DNA of 64,000 nucleotides from NCBI GenBank assembly GCA_023653625.1, contig CM042902.1:806001-870000 (forward strand). Direction: 5' to 3'. The position numbers were made by a program, and so were the translations under genes. This DNA is from Triadica sebifera. Lineage: Eukaryota; Streptophyta; Magnoliopsida; Malpighiales; Euphorbiaceae. Under the pieces are notes generated by a model. That model did not search any database. It saw nothing but the letters and a program-made list of their open reading frames with translations, and was not told where the DNA came from. Every line of letters starts with the position of its first letter. Positions within the stretch are counted from its first letter, which is position 1. Below are positions 1-13,200 of the stretch, one piece after another.

Positions 1-451
1 AATCAAGACAACTTCAAGTTATGCCAGGTTATAAAAGCTATAATATTAGTGAGAATATCCATTCAACTAGCAACTAAATAGATAACTTAGCGACCCAAAA
101 AGCAAAATCCAGGGCATACAATAAAATTGCATTTTCAACCACTTCAATGTGAATCTATCGACCCAAACATGGACTAAATGCAGAGGAAAGTGAGAAAAGC
201 TTGCAGCTGCATTGGATCGGTTTAAGTAAGCCATAACAAAATTGAGGACTACATAGTTATATTTTCTTGTTATATTTGAAATATCCACTGTGAGCATTAT
301 AAACTTCATTTCATAAGATAAAAAAAGTGTGGACTGCTCTCCCATAAAGGTTTTATACCTGAGACCTTATTACATGAATATATGCAATACTTCTAAACCT
401 TTAGCAAAAAAAAATATACAGGGTGAGGTGAGAGTGAGAGAGAGAGATAAC

Positions 452-1755
452 CTGGCATCCGTTAGTGTTTGGGCCGCTATTTGCCTGTAACAAAAGCAAA
501 AAAACATGCATTCAGTAAGGGTGATATTAGGACAATCCTTAATATCAAAATCACGATTATGCCACAACCTACATAGTTAGACAAGAAAAATTGAAATTCT
601 TATATGAAACAACGCAAATTTCAAGGAAAGGTTCCTCGAAAGGCTTGCATTTAACAAATGAAAAACACCTGCTACCCCCTAAAACATAGCCCAAAACTTC
701 CAATCCTGATATAACTATAAAAATTTCAGGTTTCTAATCTTTGCATTCAATCACCAAGCTCAACCTTGAAATTCTTCCAAAGCACAAAGGTACTTCTTCA
801 ACATCTTTAAGTTTCAGTACTTGGATGAGAATTTTAGGAAAGGCACCTACTGATGCACCTACTAAAATTTCAATTAATTTCAATTTCAAAAACCAAAAAA
901 CAAATCTGCAGAAAAGCAAAATAACTAGAGAAAGGAATGCAACAAAAATGTATGATCATCCAAAATTATAAGCAACTTACTTAGTTGCTTATATTTGATA
1001 TAAAAAGGAGAAGCATACCATTGAAAGTAGACCAGGACCAGTGTGTTTGGCAATAAAATTTTCATCCTCAAATTTATGTCCATATATCGACACACATCCA
1101 CTACCATCACCCTGCAAAGCAAAACTCAAATAATAAGCATTTCAGCATCTTATTACTCTAATCAACAAAACTGATGTAATAAAAACTGGGAGATTTCAGA
1201 GTCAATGTAAAACACATGAAATCTTTCTTCCTTCATTTAAAGCTTAAATTTATATATCACTCAACTATACCAACCTTAACAAAGTCACCAGCTTGAATCA
1301 TGAATTCCTTGATCACCCTATGGAACTGGCACCCCTTGTAGCCTACAGGCAATCCCGCTTTTCTGCAAGTTTTAATAATGCAAATGAACAATAACTAAAC
1401 CTACCAGAAAAAAAATTACAACACTATCACAACAATAACCATAATTCTCAGTACCTGTACTCGCCCGTGCAAAACTGCCTGTTAGATTAAGCAAGGAAAG
1501 AATGAACTTCAGGAATTAAAGAAGAGCTTGAAATATTGGAAAACTGAGAATGAAAAATCGGAGAAGAGAATGATAGAACCTGAAATTTTCGGCGGTTTTG
1601 GGGGCAATATCGGCGAAGAGCTCCATCTTGATGCGACCGGCGGGGATGGTACCGATGGTAATATCGAAGAAAACAATTGGGTTTCTAGGGTTTGGAGGCC
1701 TCACGTGCCACTCTACGTTCCCTGTTCCAGCAGCTGCGTTGCCTCCCGACGCCAT
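452..1755 (-). CDS. CYP22: CYP22/PPIH-type peptidyl-prolyl cis-trans isomerase (cyclophilin), partial at the window edge
   Basis: Cyclophilins catalyse proline cis-trans isomerisation. This subtype (PPIH, plant CYP22) is known from the U4/U6.U5 spliceosomal snRNP. Five minus-strand exons are visible: 1755-1580, 1478-1455, 1362-1275, 1111-1019 and 484-452. All have GT/AG borders and together give 138 codons in one phase. The N-terminus has the EWHVRPPNP leader typical of this subtype, then GRIKMELFADIAPKTAENFR, FCTGEYR, FHRVIKEFMIQAGDF (with the catalytic Arg and Gln), GSGCVSIYGHKFEDENF and ANSGPNTNGCQ. The next segment, expected to begin FFITC, is absent from positions 1-451. About the last quarter of the protein must therefore lie left of the window, beyond an intron longer than 450 bases. 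Exons 2 (24 bases) and 5 (33 bases) are micro-exons. The start is the first ATG, followed by MASGGN. Nothing suggests damage. Confidence 0.93.
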
Positions 1756-3394
1756 GATGAGCAGTTGAGCACACGGAGGATCTCTCTGCTCCCGCTTTGC
1801 TTGTATTACTGTCTTTTAACTTCAGGATTTTTATTGGACACGTTTTCAAGAGTAATTAGATAATCATCCGTTCCATTTTAACTTTAACGGTTGCTTTATT
1901 TTCATTAAAATAAAAAAAAAAGAGTTATTAAAACTAAATTACCATTTCAAATTCAAAATTCTTTAATTTTTTTAATTCATAAATATTAATATGATTAATT
2001 GTAAGTAATAAAGTTAAGAAAATCAAGAATTTGCCCAATAGAATTCTATATAATATTAATAATTTTGAATTGATGAGTATAATAATAAATTAGAAAAAAA
2101 AATTAAATTTCATAAATTATATAAAATCAACAAATAAGTGAAATTTTAGATTTTTTATAAAAGAACAACTATGGAAGAGGAGGAAATAATTCATTGAAAG
2201 GAAAATAAACTATTAAATTTTCATTTTTTAAAAAATCCTTACAATTAGTCAACATTATTAACTTTAATTATAAAATTTTGTTAATATAAACCAATTATAA
2301 AATAATTATTAAAAAAATAGTTATAAAAAAAAATGTTAGATATCATTTCTCAATTTTCCATTCATCCTCCATATTTAGTATCAATAATGTTCTTGATTTC
2401 AACTTTAATTTGTATTAAGAAATCTTTAAACTACAATTTTTACAGTACCAATATCTTTTTTTTCCCTTGAAACAGCACTAATATCTGTTTAGTGTTTCTA
2501 GAAAGAAATCTTTCTAATGTTGATTTTCTATTCAAAGATCATTAGTTAAATTGTTTAATGAGGTAAAACACCAACTCAATTTTTTTAGTTCACAAAAATA
2601 TTTACCCCTCAATTCTTTCTCCCCCACGTAATGTTTAAATGAAAATGTGAAGCTAAATGATGTTACTGTGATAAAAATTAAATTTCAGAATTTTTTTTTA
2701 TTAAATAGTAAGTTCAAAGAAAATTACCCTTATAAAATTGTTTTTTTTTTCTTTTTCCAAGGATTTAACTGAAGAAGCATGGCCAGTGAGTAATAAAACA
2801 CTAAATAGATATTTGAGATTGATGTTGCAGATTTAGAATTTTTTTTATTTTATTAATTAATTTTTTAAATCTTTTATAAACTGTTTTTCTGTAATATATT
2901 TTTTAAAAAAAATATTTATTTAACTGTTTTTTTTTAAATAATTTTAAAAATTTTAAAAAATTAAAAATAAATTTTTTTTCCAAAAATATTTTTTTCATGT
3001 AATACTAAACAAACCCTAATTACATTTTAAGGTCTGAACAGGAGATATAAAATATAATGAAGAAAAAGAAAGAAAGACTAAAGAAAACAAATCAAGATAT
3101 AAAGGCCCCTTCATGTGTATGAAAAAAATTTTGAACAAGAAATACATTAATATGCCGAGAAATGCATTAATTTTGTTTCTAATAAAAAGCCTGTTTATGT
3201 TCAGATAGGGCTGGATTTTTTACTCGAGGGAAATTGAGAAAAAAAAAATTGTTATAGATACACAGTTGCCTGTTTGTTTTACCTTCTCTGCATCTCCAAG
3301 TAACCACAGTCATACTACACTGAAGATTTGGGAATTTTTGAACTGTTTCTTGAGGAACTGAGATGCCTCTGAATTACTCCGATGACATAATATT
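1756..3394. other. Intergenic, strongly AT-rich, no gene seen
   Basis: This stretch upstream of the cyclophilin start is mostly A/T runs and short oligo-T tracts. I see no reading frame with family similarity, no RNA gene and no clear terminal repeats. The first few hundred bases next to 1755 should contain the cyclophilin promoter, but no box stands out. Confidence 0.6.
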
Positions 3395-3560
3395 CTTAAC
3401 AATGTCGGGGTATCAGCGCCTAGTTTGTCTCTGCCACTGGAGACAACCGACATGTGTTGACGATATAAGAAACAGTAAATGAGTGATGATTTGCATCAAT
3501 TGACAAGCATCTAACAGATGCTGATACCACCACTGATGGGTTTTGAACCGTCACAGTGTA
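3395..3560 (-). pseudogene. Decayed 5' fragment of an mTERF-like gene
   Basis: Read on the minus strand from about 3553, this begins MGTL, hits a stop, then gives THQWWYQHLLDACQLMQII. After a frame change it gives HSFTVSYIVNTCRLSP, the N-terminal pattern of plant mTERF proteins (usually FTVSYLINSCGLSP). Similarity ends near 3420, where the frame closes. It matches the start of the longer mTERF pseudogene near 5810-5892 base for base with scattered differences, and the match continues upstream into the promoter. It is a truncated second copy with no coding capacity. Confidence 0.75.
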
Positions 3561-3760
3561 CCCATTTCTAAAATGGAGAAGAATGGTGAAATAAAAAGAT
3601 TACCTTTTTCTGGAAACAAGTCTCTAATGAGATTAGAACCAATTGCAATTCCAGTTCCAGCAGGGGAAATCCAGAAACCACAACCCAGCAAGCAAAACCC
3701 TAGCAGCAAGAGAGAAACTGATAAAGCAAACGTTAACGAGCAGAAAACGATGTCGTTTAT
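3465..3760. repeat. Diverged duplicate of 5800-6108 (mTERF 5' end plus promoter)
   Basis: The sequence around gatgatttgcatca, cactgatgggtt, tgtacccattt, ggaaacaagtctct and aacgatgtcgttta recurs in the same order at 5800-6108. The second copy has an extra stretch between the second and third blocks. Both run from mTERF codons into the upstream region, so this is a segmental duplicate rather than a transposon with visible ends. Confidence 0.8.
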
Positions 3761-4775
3761 TTGGCAGCTGAAGTAATTAAAGACTGAGAAAAGGATTAAG
3801 TGTGGGAAGAAAAAAAAAAGTAAACAATGTCGCTTGTAAATTAAACTGACATTTTGTGCAAACTGAATTCAAATAAAATGTACAGGTAATCGAAGAAGGT
3901 GAAGACAATGGGGTTAGGATGATTGAAAAGATGATGATGGAGAAGAGGATCAGACTAACCTAAATTCAATTGCTTGCGTAATGATTTTTATGTTGTTAGG
4001 GTCTGAAGCCAGACAGAGAAAATTTCAAGTAATGTTTCGTTCTTTTGTTACTCTCTCTGAGTCGCAGATGATTTTGTACTTTGCCAATTCCTCTTTTCTC
4101 ATATTATTGCCTGACTGTTGTCTTCTTTCGCTCACCATTTTCGTGTTAGAAATGCAATGGTGCGGCGTTTTTCCTCTCATTTTAGTTCCTCTGGCGGAAC
4201 ATAAAAATTAAAGTTGCAATTTTATTTGGTCATCATCTTATCCTATTATTTGCTTTCAATTAATTAATCAGAGGCCTCAGTAGTATCCCTCCCTCTAATC
4301 TGTTCTCCATTACTGGAGATGTTGTAAACTGCTTCCTTTAATTGCTAGCAGATGTGCGAATTGCTGCAACCTCTCTGTTTATCTGACCATTCATAGAAGT
4401 TGCTAACTGGAAGAAACTTTTCTTCAACAAAAAGGGAAAAAAAAAAAGAAAAAAAAAAAAAGAGGAACTGTACCACATTTTTCATTGAATTTGTTAGTTG
4501 ATCAGAAAAATCCATGCCCATATGTTGGAACTATCTATTTCCTAATTAAATTTAGTGGTTTTTGCAAGACATCTGCAGCCAGGATCTTCCAAATCGCCAA
4601 ACTACTTGGAACATTTCGAGTGGCGGATCAATAGGAGATGCCTACATACTAATGTTGAAAAAATCATCTGCTTCCTCTGTTTGATAGATATGCCTCAGCT
4701 TGTTAATTACGTTTGACAATTTGAATTAGTTGCAGTTTTCAAGTAGAGCAAATGCTAGTCCCTAACTAACAAATT
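3761..4775. other. No gene recognised
   Basis: A 76-codon open frame (3981-4211, plus) resembles no family I know and lacks support. A purine-rich tract lies at 4434-4464. I see no RNA gene or transposon ends. Confidence 0.5.
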
Positions 4776-4784
4776 CCATATAAC

Positions 4785-5892
4785 AAAAAAAAAAATCTAA
4801 ATGTTTTTTCTTCACCTTCTTCTTATCACCTTCTTGTTTCGAAATATCTAACTTCTCATTGTACAGCTTCAATAAATAAGGAGCTTCTTCATGACAATTC
4901 ACAAAGTTTTCTAAGAAAAACTTATCTGTGCATTTGAACAGCTTAATTATGGTAGAACTCAATTTAATCAGACCTTTGGATAATAGAAACTGAATAACAG
5001 CAGCTCTTGGAATAACCTTCTTCTCCAAGCTCAGTGAAAGCAGAACTGGGTTTCAGGTAATGACTGAAGAGTCCAAACCCAATTTGCTGACAAAAAAATC
5101 CACCATTGTATTTATCTTATCCGCACCAGGGATACTTCTTAAAGAGAATATCTTTATCAGACCAAACCCATCTCTTAAAAGCATCCACTTTTTTATCCCT
5201 CATCGATTTACTATAACAAACTGTGATAACCGTGAATGCTATAACAAGCTGTGACGTCAAAGGATTGAATCCCATTTCCTCAATTCCTCTACAGTCTTCC
5301 AAATTTATATGAAGGTATTGATATGGAACGAGCATGACCTCGAACCATCCACACAATATATTTTTCAGGCACTCCATTTTCTCTCAAAGTGTTAATGTTA
5401 GATTTCACATTATCTTGATTTATAATATAAGGAGACCGTTTAACAGCTGCTATGGCTTCCACTTCAGAGTGGAACAACTCTCGAAGAAAATTAAAAGAAG
5501 GAACCAAATGGTATTGTAAGCTTCTGAGCAAAATCCAAGGGCAGAGAGTGAAGATTCTTACAAGGTCAGGGCTTGAAGCACCTTTAGAGCGAAAAAGCCT
5601 CGACTTTGGGGAAAAGGAATTTCTCCGAATTGGGCGATAGCAGTCTCGGTTGCTTTCTGATCATCATAGAGATCTGGGCTTTAGAGAATCCAAGCTTGTC
5701 GAAAAAGGATAGGATTAAGTCAGGCTTATCTGGGGTTTCAAATTTGACCACTTTAGAAGCTGATAAAGCGGATTGTGGAGACAATCCACGCGTGAGAAAC
5801 AGATAATAAGCGATGATTTGCATCAGTTGGCAAGCATCTAAGAGATGACGATACCCCCACTGATGGGTTCTGAGCTGTGAGAGTGTACCCAT
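4785..5892 (-). pseudogene. mTERF-family pseudogene (organellar transcription termination factor-like)
   Basis: Plant mTERF proteins are helical-repeat proteins that bind nucleic acid in mitochondria or chloroplasts. Read on the minus strand from 5892, successive pieces of one mTERF appear in order but in different frames. They are GLSPQSALSASK and KFETPDKPDLILSFFDKLGF (5892-5584); GASSPDLVRIFTLCPWIL, then INTLRENGVPEKYIV (about 5580-5290); EMGFNPLTSQLVIAF and KKVDAFKRW (about 5300-5117); MVDFFVSKLGLDSS, a TGA stop near 5057, then LSLEKKVIPR to APYLLKLYNEKLDISK (about 5025-4800). At least two frameshifts and one or two stops break it, so it is non-functional as it stands. There are no introns, as is usual for this plant family. 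Confidence in the family is high. Confidence 0.88.
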
Positions 5893-6108
5893 TTCGGGAA
5901 TGGAGATGAGCTTCGCAGAGAAAATAAATCATGAGAAGGTGAAAGACAAAGCTTAGCTTGTTATGGAAACAAGTCTCTGCTATCAATTCCAATTCTAGCA
6001 GAGGAAATTCAGAAACTATGAACCACGAAGGCCAGCCCTACCCGGAGTCCAAAGAGATTTTACGGGGGAGAGGGGAGACTAACGCGAATAAAAAACGATG
6101 TCGTTTAA
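5800..6108. repeat. Partner copy of the duplicated mTERF 5' end and promoter
   Basis: This is the second member of the repeat described at 3465-3760. It spans the first mTERF codons and about 210 bases upstream of the ATG at 5892 (minus strand), ending at the near-palindrome AACGATGTCGTT. Confidence 0.8.
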
Positions 6109-7209
6109 CTGGCCACAACGACTTCTACCAGATCCGCAGCAAACCGCAAATCACAAATCAGAGAGGAAAAAGAAAAAAAAAATCGTAAATGTAAAGGCCA
6201 AAAAAAAAAAAAAAACGCCTACTAACAGTTTTTTCCATAAAAGTTTTGATTTAAAAAGCTTTTGTTTGACTTTATTATTCTATTTGATTGTAGAGTCAAG
6301 TAGGCATCAATTTTACATCTTATAAATTGAAAAGACGAGCTATGCAAATTATTCATTTAGTTCCACATAATAATCTAATTTAAGAAATACATCATAATTT
6401 ATTTTATAAGATATATATGTTTGAGTAAGCATATCCTCAAATCTAATTCCTTATGAATTCAAAAGCTCACAATAATAATTAGGCTTCATAAATATATAGG
6501 CATTTATATTTTGCAAAAAAAAAAAAACCCACCAAAACACCTTTACTTTATGAAAATTTTACAAAAACTTCACTCTGTCTATTTCATTACTTTTAAATAT
6601 CTTTAGTTAATGTAATTTGCAAATTTTTGTAATTTATGCATTTCATACGTATCTACTGCAGTATTAATTATAATAGATTAATTAAATTGAGAAAAAAAAC
6701 ATAACTATTTTTTTAAGATCCAAAGAGAAAAGTGTCAAGGTAAGTTTCACAAACTGAATATCTCTCAATTTTAATTAATATAACAAAAATCTATTTTTAC
6801 CTATTTTTATAAATTTACAGATTAATTGATCATTAAACATTATATTATCGTCCACATTATATTCCATATGAGCAGTGAAATGATATCTAATTATAAAAAT
6901 AACATGTAAAAACAGATAAAAAAATATATTTTTATTACACATTAAAATTGGGAGGATATTAGTGTTACAAAGTAAAATTGAAGGATATTATTTTGCATAA
7001 TTGAGGGACAACCTACGAAATTTATCTCAAAAGTATCTAATGTAACAAGAAGATGAATACATGTACAGCAAACCCCAGGCTTATAATTAACTATTAAAGT
7101 TCCTCCGGCCAACATCCATCACATTTCTAGTTCTCTTCTCTATACAAATAATTTGAAGCACTCTGAAGAGTCAAATCAAAATTGTACAACAATTGTATAG
7201 GTGGAATAC
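6109..7209. other. Intergenic, AT-rich, no gene seen
   Basis: This lies between the mTERF promoter and the stop codon of NRPA2. It holds oligo-A tracts (6174-6212, 6516-6528) and nothing recognisable as coding. The part next to 7209 should be the NRPA2 3' UTR. Confidence 0.55.
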
Positions 7210-10200
7210 TCAAGCCCCATCATTTAGCTTGATGGTCATCTTTATATTCATAGCTGCTAATTCAGCAGCCAAGTATCTAAATACGTAAGGCATGGCCACA
7301 GTTTCCATCCCCTTGCTTGTTTGGCATGCATGGCAAGACACCTTTTTGGGAGCCCTCAGTGGAGGTAAGCCACCAATATCCCGCACAACCCGCTTTAGCG
7401 GTTGGATGAATGATGTTGTGAGTATGCTTCCGCATAGCGAACACACATCAGCAATGTGATAATCAGAACATGTATGCAGCCTATCATGCAATAAATAAGC
7501 TGCCCCGTGAGCAAGCATGGCATCTCGTTCCATTTCTCCAAAACGAATACCTCCACCGCGTTTTCTTCCTTTAATAGGCTGCCTTGTAATCTGATCAACT
7601 GTTCCTGTTGACCGCACCTACATGCCAACCACGAAGTCAATGGATTTAGCAAACTAGCAAAAATAGTGATGTAGGGAGAATTATCCATCAAGAAAGGGAA
7701 AAATATATTCCAAGATCATCAGCATTCAGAGAGTTAGATAGCATGACCAACTATCCTTAGGTTGTTAGTGGACGAAATAAAAATGAATGGCATTACAAAA
7801 AGCTTAGATACCAAGTTACTGACAGTAGATATTAAGGAAGAAATTCAAATAAGTGCAAGTGCTCGACTTTTAGTATCAAGAATACCATCCATCAAGAATC
7901 TCGAAAGAACCTCTTACCTGAAATTTGTCTGAAACCATATGGCGAAGGCGCTGATAATAAACAGGCCCAATGAATATTTCACACGTGAGTTCTGTTCCAT
8001 AAATTCCACTGTATAGCACCTCCACACCATGATAATTGAACCCGTGAGATCTTAGCATGTTACCAAGATCGTCAACAAGAGACTTGGATTCTGATTCAGT
8101 TTCCCGCCCATTAGAATTTTTAACTGAACTAGCAAATGGTGTAGCATCCACAAATTTTCCATGTAAACTGCCTCCCTGAAATAGCAAATGTTCAAGCATG
8201 AATCAATTATTTTCCAGATATTTGAGCAAAATGCGAGTACCTGCTGTCACAGAAGTATCATACATATATATCTTCCAAGAATTACATGAGACCAATTTGA
8301 AGTTTATCCCAGTTTCTATATACCTTAGCAGCAAGAGACTCCAAAAGCATTGCAATTGTCATTCTTGATGGAAATGCATGAGGATTGATAATCAGATCAG
8401 GACGTATTCCAGTAACTCCAGAAAATGGCATATCAATGTCTGGCCACAATTGGGAACAAACACCCTTCTGTCCATGTCTACTGCTAAATTTATCACCAAT
8501 GATAGGGTTTCTAGGATGTCGGAAACGAATATTTACCTGTTCCAGAAAAGAAAAGGAATATTAGCCAAAAGATCTCACGTGTACCATTTCAAAATAAATC
8601 ATGTCTTGCTTGCTAATTTTGCATCACTCAACTTCTACACTCAACTTTATGTGATGGTGATGAAGAGAAATTGCACAATTAAAAATAATTCACAAAATAG
8701 AACAAGATATTTTCCTTTTGAATATTTCTTGCCACTTCATTCATTTCTTCAATTGCTCCATCTTCTCCCATTTTACGGCATGAATGAAGAAGGCACACTA
8801 AACATAAGGAAATCAAGTGCTAAAGAGAAATTTACATAGAAAAAGATCATCAAAAGCTATAAATTCAATAACATCCTCAGGAAAACAAATGTCATCTGAA
8901 GGAAGTGATAAATTTAAAGTAACTTTTAATAAGCAAAAGGATTGCACAAATATCTACTAATACCCAACTACCTGAAATAAGGCCAACTCATTTTCCTTCT
9001 CAATCCAAAAATAAATGTGATGAGATGAAAAGATATGAATTTACCTTCTGAAGGTGCTTCTTGTTTTTCGTATCAATAGCAACGTAATCAACAATCACTG
9101 GGTCTGAACCTTTTCGGGTGTTGGTTCTTGTTGTACTTGTTACTTCGTTATAAATGCTACAATACGGTTCATTCGGATGTATTATCTGGAATATATTTAT
9201 GCAATTGGTCAACATAAATCTTATTGAGATTACCTAAGAATAAGAAAAGAATGTGTATGATGGGAATAAAAGTACAGAAATAAGAAGCTAACCTGACCAA
9301 CATATGGAAGTCCATCACAATCAATCACAGAGTGTAATGACTTATCAAGGTTACTTCTTCTGAACATTCTTTGGGCTCGTTCAGACCTGCTACCCTCTTC
9401 AGACAAGTCAATAGTCTCTGTCTGCAAAGAGAAGAAGGGTAAAACACAAGGGGACACAAGTTAAAGTCACAGAAATAGACATGAATGCATTATATATATT
9501 TGCTACCGGAAAAAAAAATTTATCTACAAGTGGAAAGTACACAAATGAGTCTCCCATCTATGCAAAGATATATACAAACCAAAGCAGATAAAGATCAATA
9601 TCCACAATTCACAAACTTGTAAAATACAATTAGGACAATATAAAAACATCTTTCCAAACTTCCCCAATTAATAAACAAAATGAAGAAATCAACTCAAAAT
9701 AGGCCAACAGCGACAGAAACAATATATAAATTCTAAAGCATAATGGGTAATGTTACTGTTGATATGAACAAACCTGGTAAATTTGTCCATGGAACATTCC
9801 ACGTTCAGCAGATGACTTATTTAGAATCATCGCATCCTCCATATCATATCTGGGAAACAAAAAACAATTGCATTTAGAAATGCTAAATGATTAAAATATG
9901 CTTGTATAAAATACTTACCCTGTATATGCAAGCACTGCAACTATTGCGTTGGTCCCTGTTGGATACTCGTCTATGCAGTACTTTGTATATGCACTTGTGC
10001 GCACAATGGGTGTTTGAGGAGTCTGTGAATGCCCAAGATATTTTCATTTAACAAGGAAAAGAAAGTTCATAACAGAGATACATGGTAAGAAAACAAAAAA
10101 AAAAGAATGGAATAGAACAAATCTTGCATTAGCTATTCACATGAGATACATGATAGCCAAGGACGTGATTTAAGGGCCATTTTTCTAGCATCGTGATGGA

Positions 10201-13200
10201 AAAATTTCTCAGGGCCTACAGCAAATAAGTTGCAAGTGCCAAGCGTTCAAACCCTCATCAGACAGTCAAGGGTGGTCTTGGGCTTATATTCATGTGGTCC
10301 AGAGGTCATCTATTACCAAAATTATATAGATTTTTATAATTGTTTTGAAGTGTGCAAAACCCATTATCCAAAACTCATATTTTAGCGTCAAGTGAAGATT
10401 ACAAGAAGCCATGCATCAAAAAGATTCATATCCATAGTTACCTGAATCACCCTCTGCCTGCTCATTATCGCTAATTAATGCAGTAAATGTTTTATTTTAT
10501 TTTTTTATGTTTTCATTGACAGCTTCAAGCCATCTATGTGAAAGATTTCCATTCCTGATAGGATTAGGATTCTTGATATGCATAGTGGCTGATAGGATGG
10601 GAAGGTTTTAAATTCCTAATAGGATTAGACAATCTGGAGTCTTTTATTATAAATAGTTTGAACTTTATGCATAGCAATTCAGTCCTAAGCGAATTTCGTT
10701 TCTCAGTAGCAAACTGACCCTGCAAACTAGGAGAAGTCCCATACCACGTAACCATTCCTAAGTAACTATGTTCATACTTATGCACACAGGGTACCAAGAG
10801 ATACAATTATCAGTAAGAAAAAAATTGAAGAAAATAATTACAGTGAAAAATGGAACTGTATAATAAAGTTGCTTAGCGAAAAGGTTTCTCCTCTAAACTC
10901 CTCAATCCAGAAAGCAAGGGAAAAGAAAAACACAAGCCCTACCTGAAGATGGTAAAGCTTCTGATCTGCACGGAAGCGAAGCGATTGTAAAGAGAATGCC
11001 ATTGTTTGTTTTGCCATCTGTGGTGGAACAATTACAAAGTAAAGTCACACAAAGCAAATTGAGGGCAACACAAACATCAACTTTACAGGCATACATGAAT
11101 AGAGAATAATAGACACCTGACACTGGTACATATTTCGAGGGCTTTGATTGTGATCTGACCATGGGGTAAGGTTAGCCACCACACTAAGCATGTCAGTAGG
11201 ATGAATTTCTTCATGAGTAGCAGGAAAACCATCACGTCTTCCACCATTGCCACCATCTGGACATCTTATTTCCATAAAAACCTAACATGACATGTACAAG
11301 CATGAAAGCTGCTTCTAGGTTTTATTATTATTACAAAAATAATTTTATCTAAAAACTGTTGACCAATTCATCTAAATAAGTATTCTCATTAAATAAAATA
11401 TGAAGGGAAAAATCTGCATTTACCTGTTCAAATGGTCCAATAAGTTCAATGTTGTGAGTCTCCTCAGCAGGAATAGAAATATTTCTAACAGGACGAATAA
11501 ATCTGGAGGGAGATGTGAATAAATATAGACCAGGATATGCACCACCCATGCTCAAAGGAACATATCCAACCTCCAAATCGTCAGGAACCTGCATTATATT
11601 CTTTATAAATGACAGAATGGACAGAAACCAAGGATGAAAACAGAGAAGAAATTTGAAAAAAAAAAAAAACAAACCACTGATGCAGCTGAGATTTTCAATC
11701 TTCGTAAATGAGTTACAACTTTGTCAACTTCAGAAGAAAGTAAAGAACCAACAACACGACCATCTAAAAGAACAGAAAGAAATTGAGGAGGGCCAGCTTG
11801 CATAAGCTTTGGCAATGAAGAAGTCATTCCAAGACCAGTCAAGACACTGAGGAGAGCCTTCCTTATATCAAAAAAATCTTTAACTGCTCCTTGTGAATTA
11901 AAATATGAAGTAATTCCTGATAAACATGGCACCCACAAAGGAAATGGAGGGGAAGGATTAGAATTTGTATCCAGAACAAACATCAAACTAGATTGTTTAA
12001 ATATCCATGGCAACCAAGGTGTTTTTGCTATCAAAAATATAACAGGTCACTGAGTAGAAATGGCAAATACAATAATTTGCAAAATATTATCCTTGTGACA
12101 CAAGTTAGCATATAAAAAATGATATGTTATACATAGAAAGTTAATGAGTGGAACCATCACAGAACATGATAATAGAAAATCATACATGCAAGTCCTTTCA
12201 AATAATAGGATGTTTCATTAATAATTAATAAAGGGAGAAAGGGCTCCACATTAATAATCCATATTCACATTCCGTAGTCATCTAATATAGGAAAAGCTAT
12301 TCTAGCCAATCATACATCTAAGCTTATATGATTGTGTTTTAAGTCTCAGTACGATTATGCTTCTTATATTTTGCATAGACCTCCATTTCGTGGAGGATTA
12401 AGAACCATTAATTTAAAATTCAAGTGGCCTGTAGTACAATTTAACAGATCCATAGAAAACTTAATATCTGATAAAATATTGGACTTACGACAAGAGCGAG
12501 TCATATGATTCAGTAACCCACAAGGCTCCCCATCAGGGGTATGGACAGGGCAAAGAAAACCCCAAGATCTGTAAATTGACAAAGCTACATAAATACTCTC
12601 CTTTTTAAGATGAAACAAACAAACACATGCAAATTGGAAGGCAAATACATACTCAGGTAGCAACTTTCGCACACTTGTTGTGCGTAGTCCAGCAAAGGAA
12701 GCCCCTCGATGAACAGCTCGGAAAAAGGAAAGAAAACGTAAAAAATTGAGCCTCTCTGCTTGAACAGTGTAACCAGCCCTCTAGTGAAACACAAAAAACC
12801 CCTATTAATGATATATTTTATCACAAATAACAAAAGACAGCATAAGCAAATTATACATGGAACAAACTAACTGAATTTTTACCCAAAATGTGTGTGAATT
12901 TATTGTAAAAGATAAAGACTGACAGAATTTTAAAAAATCATATCAAAGGCACAATGATTAAAATATCCAGCTAGGACATTTGATGGTTTCTCAAACCATG
13001 TTTGGGTGGACATACAAGTAGGTATCACCTTCAAGAGTGCACAAATATAAAACCTTATAATTGAAGCATACCAGCACATAGGCTACAAAGCAGTATGAGA
13101 ATTGAATGATGAATGGCAGCAGATATTTATTATATATTAACCCATTAAAAGGTTTAAAAAAAATAGTTGATTTTTGCTTTGAATTTAGAAAGAAAGATTG

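Noticed and set aside
3543..3776. 77-codon plus-strand open frame
   Set aside because: It is antisense to the duplicated mTERF 5' end and promoter and has no similarity of its own.
10190..10330. SINE-like B-box (gttcaaaccc) in an NRPA2 intron
   Set aside because: No convincing A box at the right spacing, no poly-A or T tail and no target duplication.
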